From Clostridiales bacterium (lineage in GTDB: Bacteria > Bacillota > Clostridia > Lachnospirales > Lachnospiraceae), in the NCBI GenBank assembly GCA_019416265.1, contig DXXQ01000166.1, forward strand, positions 1 through 7,434: DNA of 7,434 bases, written 5' to 3'. Shown here one piece after another: positions 1 to 5,997 of the stretch (the stretch's first letter is position 1; each line of letters begins with the position of its first letter). The position numbers and the translations under genes are program-made. The notes under the pieces were generated by a model. That model ran no database searches, was not told the origin of the DNA, and was given only the letters and a program-made list of their open reading frames with translations.

Positions 1-174
1 AGTACAGGCTCTGTGGAGCAGTTCTATGCGGAGGTGATCAGACAGCCCTCTCTGATGATCGAGCTTCCTGTTTTTTCGGATAGGGTTTCCGGGGATGAGG
101 AACAGCGGAAAAAGGAATATCAGGAGATATCCCTGCTGCCTCTGGAATATATTTATTCCCTGGGGCGTGTTTGA
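1..174 (+). CDS. C-terminal end of an unidentified protein (5' truncated by window edge)
   Basis: Reading frame 1 is open from the first base to a TGA at 172-174, giving 57 residues ending in LEYIYSLGRV. The frame uses the same kinds of codons as the downstream genes (many CTG, GTG, GAG and TCC) and has the same orientation, which supports a real gene. The visible part is acidic to mixed-charge with a short hydrophobic stretch (SLMIELPVF, about residues 18-26), a polar EEQRKKEYQE segment, and a hydrophobic tail. There is no transmembrane segment, cysteine or recognisable catalytic motif. miaB often precedes mutS in Clostridia, but this tail does not resemble the TRAM domain that ends MiaB. 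I do not recognise the family and assign no function. The following 144 nt contain a candidate promoter, so this gene need not share a transcript with mutS. Confidence 0.55.
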   Translation, partial: STGSVEQFYAEVIRQPSLMIELPVFSDRVSGDEEQRKKEYQEISLLPLEYIYSLGRV

Positions 175-214
175 AAAGAAGGGGGCGGCTTTTCGGACTT
201 GGAGAAAAGTGTTC

Positions 215-243
215 TTGAATCTTCCGGGAGAACGTGTTAAGAT
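215..243 (+). promoter_or_regulatory. candidate sigma-A-type promoter for the mutS operon
   Basis: A -35-like TTGAAT (215-220; TTGA matches consensus) is followed by exactly 17 nt and a -10-like TAAGAT (238-243; 4 of 6 to TATAAT). The -10 is preceded by TG at 235-236 one base upstream, the extended -10 arrangement. Predicted initiation would be near 249-252, leaving about 70 nt of untranslated leader before mutS. It lies in the only sizeable gap of the window. The call rests on motif match and spacing only; neither hexamer is perfect. Confidence 0.45.
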
Positions 244-250
244 AACCGAT

Positions 251-280
251 GGAATACGGGCTTTTTGAAGGCCGCATTCC
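251..280 (+). other. imperfect hairpin in the mutS leader
   Basis: The 30 nt fold on themselves symmetrically. GGAAT (251-255) pairs with ATTCC (276-280), CGG (257-259) with CCG (272-274), and CTT (261-263) with AAG (268-270), around a TTTG loop (264-267). Two 1x1 mismatches (256/275 and 260/271) interrupt the 11 pairs. No U-tract follows (the next bases are TGTTAAATTC), so it is not a canonical intrinsic terminator. Its start coincides with the transcription start predicted from the promoter at 215-243, so it would form a 5'-terminal stem-loop on the mRNA, possibly stabilising it. It could instead be a weak 3' end for the upstream gene. Confidence 0.5.
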
Positions 281-300
281 TGTTAAATTCTAAAGAATAC

Positions 301-305
301 AGGAG
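301..305 (+). promoter_or_regulatory. mutS Shine-Dalgarno, unusual spacing
   Basis: AGGAG is the only good ribosome-binding match before mutS. It lies 1 nt before an in-frame ATG at 307 and 13 nt before the in-frame ATG at 319. Neither spacing is optimal. The ATG at 307 is too close to be used with this site, so the site favours 319. Confidence 0.6.
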
Positions 306-318
306 TATGATATTATAT

Positions 319-2952
319 ATGGCAATGTCACCAATGATGCAGGAATATTGCAAAACAAAGGAACAATATAAGGACTGCATCCTTTTTTATCGTCTGGGAG
401 ATTTCTACGAGATGTTTTTTGACGATGCCCTTCTTGTGACGAAGGTGCTGGAGATCACCCTTACGGGAAAGGATTGCGGATTAGAGGAGAGGGCGCCTAT
501 GTGCGGTGTTCCTTTCCATGCTGCGGAAACTTATATCAACCGTCTGATCGAAAAAGGATATAAGGTCGCCATCTGCGAGCAGGTGGAGGACCCCAAAAAA
601 GCCAAAGGTCTGGTAAAAAGGGAAGTCATCCGTATTGTCACACCTGGAACAACTCTGGATGCGGTTTCTCTTGATGAATCCAAAAACAATTATCTTATGG
701 CCATCGTTTCCATGGAAGATCATTTCGGCTGCGCGATTGCGGATATTACAACAGGCGACTGTTTTCTTACAGAGGTGGATAAGCCTCAGAAGCTCCTTGA
801 TGAAATCAATAAATTCACACCTGCGGAAATCATCTGCAACGATGCGTTTTATGTGAGCAGCATCGATACGGATGACCTGAAGAACCGTCTGGGAATCTGT
901 GTCTTTTCACTGGATTCCTGGTATTTTGACGATGATCTCTGCCGCCGCACCTTAAGGGAGCACTTCCATGTAAACGATCTGAACGGTCTGGGCATCGGGG
1001 ATTATGACAGCGGGATCATTGCCGCAGGCGCGCTGTTTCTCTATTTAAAAGAAACGCAGAAAACGGCTCTTTCCCATATGGCGACCATCCGCCCTTATTC
1101 TGCGGATAAATATATGCTCATCGACAGCTCCAGCCGGAGAAATCTTGAGCTTGTGGAAACCCTCCGTGAAAAACAGAAACGAGGTTCTCTTTTGTGGGTG
1201 TTGGATAAAACAAAGACTGCCATGGGCGCCCGCACGCTGCGCTCCTATGTGGAGCAGCCTCTTATTGACCGTGAGGCGATCGAGGAACGTCTGGAAGCAG
1301 TGGAGGAGCTGGTACACAGCGGCATGTTCCGGGATGAGATCCGGGAATACTTAAATCCGGTTTATGACCTGGAACGTCTGATCAGCCGTATCAGCTATAA
1401 ATCCGCAAACCCCAGGGATATGATCTCTTTTGCGTCTTCTCTGGAAATGATCCCTTACATTAAACAGATTTTAAAGGATTTCCAGTCTCCTCTCCTTCGG
1501 CGTATTTATGAGGACATGGATTCACTGGAGGATGTAACTGCCCTGATCAAAAAAGCAATTGTGGAGGATCCGCCTCTTGCCCAGAAAGACGGAGGCATCA
1601 TCCGGGAGGGCTATCATGAGGATGTGGACAAGTTCCGCCGTTCCAGAACCGATGGAAAGAAATGGCTTTCCGAATTGGAAGCAAGAGAAAAAGAGCGCAC
1701 CGGAATCAAATCCATGAAAATCAAATATAACCGTGTTTTCGGGTATTCTCTGGAGATCAGCAATACCTTCCGCGATCAGGTTCCGGAAAACTATATCCGC
1801 AAGCAGACTCTTTCCAATGCAGAGCGTTACATTACGCAGGAATTGAAAGAATTAGAGGATCTGATCCTGGGGGCGGAGGATAAGCTTTATGCGTTAGAAT
1901 ATGAGCTGTTCTGCCAGGTAAGGGATACCGTAGGGGCGGAGGTAGTCCGCATCCAGAAAACAGCCAAGGCGATCGCGGCTCTTGATGTGTTTGCCTCCCT
2001 TGCCCTTGTGGCAGAGCGGAATCATTACATCCGTCCGAAAACAAATGAAACAGGGGTCCTTGACATCAAAAACGGCCGCCATCCGGTTGTAGAGCAGATG
2101 ATCGACAACGATATGTTCATCGCAAACGACACTTATCTTGACAACAATAAGAAACGTGTGTCCATTATCACAGGCCCGAATATGGCAGGTAAATCGACTT
2201 ATATGCGCCAGTCTGCTCTTATTGTGCTTATGGCACAGATCGGAAGCTTCGTTCCTGCCGAAAAAGCGAACATCGGTATTGTTGACCGTATTTTTACCCG
2301 TGTGGGAGCTTCCGACGATCTGGCAAGCGGCCAGAGTACCTTTATGGTGGAGATGACGGAGGTTGCCAACATTCTTCGAAACGCTACATCCAAAAGCCTT
2401 TTGATCCTGGATGAGATCGGCCGCGGAACAAGTACCTTTGACGGTCTGTCCATTGCCTGGGCAGTGATCGAGCATATCAGCAATACCAAGCTCTGCGGAG
2501 CCAAGACTCTTTTTGCCACCCATTATCATGAGCTGACAGAGCTGGAAGGAAAGATTCCGGGAGTCAACAACTACTGCATTGCAGTTAAGGAAAAAGGGGA
2601 CGATATTGTCTTTCTTCGAAAGATCGTAAAAGGCGGCGCAGATAAGAGCTACGGTATTCAGGTAGCCAAGCTTGCAGGGGTTCCGGATTCTGTTATACAG
2701 AGGGCAAAGGAACTGGTAGAGGAATTAAGCGACGCAGATATTACAGCTGCAGTCAAAGACCTGACAGCGCCCAGGAAAAAAACAAAAATCGTCTATGACC
2801 AGGTGGATATGGCACAGATGTCTTTGTTTGATACAGTACAGGATAACGACATTATTGAGGAAATCAAAAATCTCGATATGGGAAATATGACGCCCATCGA
2901 GGCCTTGAACACTTTATACAATCTTCAGAACAAGATTAAGAACAGATGGTGA
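319..2952 (+). CDS. mutS: DNA mismatch repair protein MutS
   Basis: MutS is a cytosolic ATPase that binds base mismatches and small loops and recruits MutL. The 877-residue product has the full MutS1 layout. The N-terminal mismatch-binding domain carries the Phe-x-Glu reader (F29, E31 in GDFYEMF). Connector, lever and clamp regions follow, and then the ABC-type ATPase with Walker A GPNMAGKS (619-626), the D656-R657 region, signature SGQST (670-674), Walker B LLILDE ending at E699, and the switch histidine in ATHYHEL (H735). The conserved C-terminal helix (TPIEALNTLYNLQ) is present, so nothing is truncated. QMSLF (833-837) near the end resembles a sliding-clamp binding motif. The ATG at 319 was chosen because MAMSPMMQEY matches the usual family start (M..L/MSPMM) and has an AGGAG upstream. 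An ATG at 307 or a TTG at 265 would add residues not seen in the family, and the ATG at 325 is also possible. The first gene of the putative operon, it ends against mutL. Confidence 0.98.
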   Translation: MAMSPMMQEYCKTKEQYKDCILFYRLGDFYEMFFDDALLVTKVLEITLTGKDCGLEERAPMCGVPFHAAETYINRLIEKGYKVAICEQVEDPKKAKGLVKREVIRIVTPGTTLDAVSLDESKNNYLMAIVSMEDHFGCAIADITTGDCFLTEVDKPQKLLDEINKFTPAEIICNDAFYVSSIDTDDLKNRLGICVFSLDSWYFDDDLCRRTLREHFHVNDLNGLGIGDYDSGIIAAGALFLYLKETQKTALSHMATIRPYSADKYMLIDSSSRRNLELVETLREKQKRGSLLWVLDKTKTAMGARTLRSYVEQPLIDREAIEERLEAVEELVHSGMFRDEIREYLNPVYDLERLISRISYKSANPRDMISFASSLEMIPYIKQILKDFQSPLLRRIYEDMDSLEDVTALIKKAIVEDPPLAQKDGGIIREGYHEDVDKFRRSRTDGKKWLSELEAREKERTGIKSMKIKYNRVFGYSLEISNTFRDQVPENYIRKQTLSNAERYITQELKELEDLILGAEDKLYALEYELFCQVRDTVGAEVVRIQKTAKAIAALDVFASLALVAERNHYIRPKTNETGVLDIKNGRHPVVEQMIDNDMFIANDTYLDNNKKRVSIITGPNMAGKSTYMRQSALIVLMAQIGSFVPAEKANIGIVDRIFTRVGASDDLASGQSTFMVEMTEVANILRNATSKSLLILDEIGRGTSTFDGLSIAWAVIEHISNTKLCGAKTLFATHYHELTELEGKIPGVNNYCIAVKEKGDDIVFLRKIVKGGADKSYGIQVAKLAGVPDSVIQRAKELVEELSDADITAAVKDLTAPRKKTKIVYDQVDMAQMSLFDTVQDNDIIEEIKNLDMGNMTPIEALNTLYNLQNKIKNRW

Positions 2953-2953
2953 G
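2948..2953 (+). promoter_or_regulatory. ribosome-binding site deciding the mutL start
   Basis: GGTGAG spans the mutS TGA stop (2950-2952). Its GGTGA part fits the anti-Shine-Dalgarno and lies 5 nt before GTG 2958. The competing ATG at 2946 has no purine-rich GGAG-like sequence at a workable distance upstream. The placement would make mutL translation depend on ribosomes ending mutS. Confidence 0.45.
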
Positions 2954-2957
2954 AAAC

Positions 2958-4991
2958 GTGAGAAAAATTGCAGTTTTAGACCAGCATACCATTGATAAGA
3001 TCGCTGCCGGCGAGGTGGTGGAGCGTCCTTCCTCCGTTGTGAAGGAGCTTGTGGAAAACGCCATCGACGCAGGGGCAACAGCCGTCACTGTGGAAATCGC
3101 AGAGGGCGGAAAAAAATTAATACGTATTACAGACAATGGCGGGGGTATGGAAAGAGAGCAGATACCCCTGGCTTTTTTGCGCCATGCCACAAGTAAGATC
3201 GAGAAGGTGGAGGATCTGGAGCACATTGCCTCTCTGGGCTTTCGAGGAGAAGCCTTATCCAGTATTGCCGCGGTCTCTCAGGTGGAGCTTATCACTAAGA
3301 CGCCCACTGCCATCAGCGGCGTGCGCTATGTGATCAATGGCGGAAAAGAAGAAACTCTGGAAGACATGGGAGCGCCGGACGGCACGACCTTCCTTGTGCG
3401 GAATCTTTTTTACAATGTTCCGGCGAGAAGCAAATTTCTGAAATCCGACACAACGGAGGGCAACTATATCAGCGCTCTGATGGAGCAGATGACTCTTTCC
3501 CATCCGGAGATTTCTTTTAAATATATCCAGAATAAACAGGTGAAGCTTCACACCTCCGGAAATTACAGTGTGAAGGATGTCATCTATCATATATATGGAA
3601 GAGACATTACAAAAGCCCTTCTTGACGTCTCCTTTGAGAATGATTTTATGAAAATCCGGGGTTTTGTGGGAAAACCGGAGATTTCCCGTGGAAACCGTAC
3701 CTTTGAGAATTATTATATCAATGGGCGTTATGTAAAAAACAGGATCATATCCAAAGCCATTGAGGACGCTTACAAAGGCTTTCTCATGCAGCATAAGTTT
3801 CCCTTTGTTTCTCTCCACATTGAGATGACGGGAAACGATCTGGATGTGAACGTCCATCCCACAAAAATGGAGGTGCGCTTCGCAAGAGCCACCGAAGTTT
3901 ACGATGCAGTTTACGATACCGTGCGAAAGGCTCTGACAAGAAGGGAAATGATCCCTACGGTGTCTGTGGGAAAAGATGAGCCCAGGGAAAAAAAGCAGAT
4001 TCTGAAAGCAGGGGCAATCCCGGAGCCTTTTGAGGTAAAAAGAAAAGAACAGATGACAGCGGCTCAGGGCTCTGCGCCTATGGAGCTTCGGGAGGAACAG
4101 GTTTACGGCAAAAAGGAGCTGTCACCGAAAAAGGAAGAGCCGCCTCAGATATCCAGAGAGAAGAACCCGGTAAGGGAAAAAGAGGAAGAACTGCAGATTT
4201 ACAGGAAGAAGGCGCAGTTTTCCAGAGAAGAGGAGCATTTCTTTGAGGGAACCCTGAAAGAACGGGAGGCCCAGGAGCTTGCACAGGCAGAAAAACAGGA
4301 GCCTTGTTTGGAAGCCCGGGTGAAAGAGGAAGAAAAGCAGAAGGAGGCTTCTGCAGATACGCCTCCTGTACAGATGGAGCTTTTTGAGGAAAAGCTTCTC
4401 TCTCCGGAAGCGCGTATCCGCCATAAGCTGATCGGACAGATTTTTGACACATACTGGCTGGTGCAGTTCGGGGATAATTTCTATATCATCGACCAGCATG
4501 CCGCCCACGAAAAGGTATATTATGAACGGTTTGTAAAGGAATTCAGGGAACAGACCATTACGTCCCAGTATATCAGTCCGCCGATGATCGTTTCTTTAAA
4601 TCTTCAGGAGGAGGCGCTTCTCAATGCAAACAGAAGTTATTTTCGTGATTTCGGATTCGAGATCGAGCCTTTCGGAGGGAAAGAATACTGTATCAGCGCA
4701 GTGCCCTCGAACTTATATGGTTTGGGAGAAGAAGAACTTTTTCTGGAAATGCTGGACCATCTGGCAGGAGAAGGGGAAAAGGATGCCTTCGGTATTTTTG
4801 CCTCAAGGCTTGCCACTATGGCGTGTAAGGCGGCGGTAAAGGGAAATCACAGGATGTCTTCCCAGGAGGCGGACAAGCTCATCGACGAGCTGTTAACCCT
4901 TGAAAACCCTTACCACTGCCCTCATGGAAGGCCTACCATTATTTCCATGACAAAGGCGGAACTGGAAAAGAAATTTAAACGAATTGTTTAG
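2958..4991 (+). CDS. mutL: DNA mismatch repair endonuclease MutL
   Basis: MutL couples MutS mismatch recognition to strand incision. The 677-residue product (counting from GTG 2958) begins with a GHKL ATPase: ELVENAIDAG with E33 and N34, DNGGGM (59-64) and GFRGEAL (94-100). A transducer domain runs to about residue 330. A charged Glu/Lys-rich linker of roughly 150 residues follows, then the C-terminal dimerisation/endonuclease domain. That domain has an intact DQHA(x)2E(x)4E metal site (D512-E523), ACKAAVK (622-628) and CPHGRP (654-659), so this is the nicking type found in bacteria without MutH. The linker holds QMELF (472-476), a possible sliding-clamp motif. The GTG start gives MRKIAVLDQ with 14 residues before IAAGE, the same distance I recall for Bacillus MutL. 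An ATG at 2946 would add four residues and overlap mutS by 7 nt. Translation is probably coupled to mutS. Confidence 0.97.
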   Translation: MRKIAVLDQHTIDKIAAGEVVERPSSVVKELVENAIDAGATAVTVEIAEGGKKLIRITDNGGGMEREQIPLAFLRHATSKIEKVEDLEHIASLGFRGEALSSIAAVSQVELITKTPTAISGVRYVINGGKEETLEDMGAPDGTTFLVRNLFYNVPARSKFLKSDTTEGNYISALMEQMTLSHPEISFKYIQNKQVKLHTSGNYSVKDVIYHIYGRDITKALLDVSFENDFMKIRGFVGKPEISRGNRTFENYYINGRYVKNRIISKAIEDAYKGFLMQHKFPFVSLHIEMTGNDLDVNVHPTKMEVRFARATEVYDAVYDTVRKALTRREMIPTVSVGKDEPREKKQILKAGAIPEPFEVKRKEQMTAAQGSAPMELREEQVYGKKELSPKKEEPPQISREKNPVREKEEELQIYRKKAQFSREEEHFFEGTLKEREAQELAQAEKQEPCLEARVKEEEKQKEASADTPPVQMELFEEKLLSPEARIRHKLIGQIFDTYWLVQFGDNFYIIDQHAAHEKVYYERFVKEFREQTITSQYISPPMIVSLNLQEEALLNANRSYFRDFGFEIEPFGGKEYCISAVPSNLYGLGEEELFLEMLDHLAGEGEKDAFGIFASRLATMACKAAVKGNHRMSSQEADKLIDELLTLENPYHCPHGRPTIISMTKAELEKKFKRIV

Positions 4992-4995
4992 GAGG
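4990..4995 (+). promoter_or_regulatory. miaA Shine-Dalgarno overlapping the mutL stop
   Basis: AGGAGG lies 7 nt before the miaA ATG, a near-ideal site. Its first two bases are the last two of the mutL TAG stop (4989-4991), so a ribosome terminating on mutL sits on the miaA initiation region. This points to one transcript and translational coupling. Confidence 0.8.
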
Positions 4996-5002
4996 AAGGC
5001 TT

Positions 5003-5947
5003 ATGAAGAAACCCTTGATCGTCCTCACAGGCCCTACTGCTGTGGGAAAGACGAAGCTTTCGATCGCTCTGGCAAAGGCTGTCAACGGAGAGATTATTTC
5101 CGCAGACTCCATGCAGGTTTATAAATATATGGATATCGGCTCTGCCAAAATCCGAAAGGAAGAAATGCAGGGAGTCCGCCATTATCTGGTAGACGAGCTG
5201 CTGCCTGAGGAGGAATTTCATATTGTGCGCTTTCAGGAGATGGCAAAAGCGGCTATGGAAGAGATTTACGCCAAAGGGAAAATCCCCATTCTCGTAGGGG
5301 GAACCGGTTTCTATATCCAGGCGGTGACCAGAGACATTGATTTCACCGAGGGGGAACAGGACGACAGCTACCGAAAGGAATTGGAAGCTCTTGCAGCAGA
5401 AAAGGGCAATGTGTATCTCCACAAAATGCTTGAGGAGGTGGATCCGAAAAGCGCAGAGGAGATTCACGCAAACAATGTAAAGCGTGTGATTCGTGCGCTG
5501 GAGTTTTACCATCAGAATCAGTCGCCGATCTCAACTCATAACCAGGAGCAGAAGGAGCATACAAGCCCGTATAATCTGGCTTATTTTGTCCTTAATGCTC
5601 CCAGGGAGCTTCTCTATGAACGCATTGACAGGCGTGTAGACGAAATGCTGGAAGAGGGGCTTGTGGACGAGGTTAGAGGCTTAAAGGAGATGGGATATCA
5701 GAAAGGGATGGTATCCATGCAGGGACTGGGATATAAAGAAATCCTTTCGTATCTGGAGGGAGAATATCCTCTGGAGGAGGCGGTCCGCATCCTGAAGCGG
5801 GATACAAGACATTTTGCCAAACGGCAGCTTACCTGGTTCCGCCGCGAGCCCGAGGTGATCTGGGTAAATAAAGACGAATTTGATTACGATGAGCCAAAGG
5901 CTCTGGAATATATGCTGAACATCTGCCGAGAAAAAGAAATTTTGTAA
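5003..5947 (+). CDS. miaA: tRNA dimethylallyltransferase MiaA
   Basis: MiaA transfers the dimethylallyl group of DMAPP to N6 of adenosine 37 in tRNAs that read UNN codons, giving i6A; MiaB can later methylthiolate it. The product is 314 residues, the normal family length. The P-loop GPTAVGKT (10-17) is followed by SADSMQVYKYMDIGSAK (33-49), with D35 as the expected general base. The LVGGTGFYI segment is at 97-105 (T101), GLGYKE at 241-246, and the C-terminal THFAKRQ-type signature reads TRHFAKRQLTWF (268-279). All key residues are present. The ATG has a strong AGGAGG seven bases upstream and sits 11 nt after mutL. The mutS-mutL-miaA order is common in Firmicutes. In many of them hfq comes next; here it is absent from this position. 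Confidence 0.98.
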   Translation: MKKPLIVLTGPTAVGKTKLSIALAKAVNGEIISADSMQVYKYMDIGSAKIRKEEMQGVRHYLVDELLPEEEFHIVRFQEMAKAAMEEIYAKGKIPILVGGTGFYIQAVTRDIDFTEGEQDDSYRKELEALAAEKGNVYLHKMLEEVDPKSAEEIHANNVKRVIRALEFYHQNQSPISTHNQEQKEHTSPYNLAYFVLNAPRELLYERIDRRVDEMLEEGLVDEVRGLKEMGYQKGMVSMQGLGYKEILSYLEGEYPLEEAVRILKRDTRHFAKRQLTWFRREPEVIWVNKDEFDYDEPKALEYMLNICREKEIL

Positions 5948-5997
5948 ATCCGGCAGAATAACAGACGCAAAAAAGAAAGAGTGGTTAGACAAGAACA

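Noticed and set aside
173..194. GAAAAG/CTTTTC inverted repeat just after the upstream stop, as a terminator
   Set aside because: Only six mostly A-T pairs around a 10-nt loop, with no following T-run; too weak to call.
265..318. An 18-codon N-terminal extension of mutS from TTG 265
   Set aside because: The start would sit in the loop of the leader hairpin with no ribosome-binding site, and the extra residues do not resemble MutS N-termini.
1894..2529. A 211-residue minus-strand frame opposite the MutS ATPase domain
   Set aside because: It is antisense to highly conserved Walker and signature motifs and has no independent support.
4078..4508. Three overlapping minus-strand open frames opposite the MutL linker
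   Set aside because: They come from the Glu/Lys-rich purine-biased linker; there is no ribosome site, and the proteins are proline/leucine/serine-rich shadows.
5891..5903. Perfect GAGCC-AAA-GGCTC palindrome as a regulatory hairpin or internal terminator
   Set aside because: It lies inside miaA codons, has only five pairs and no T-run; a TTGATT and TATATG around it are 23 nt apart, too far for a promoter.
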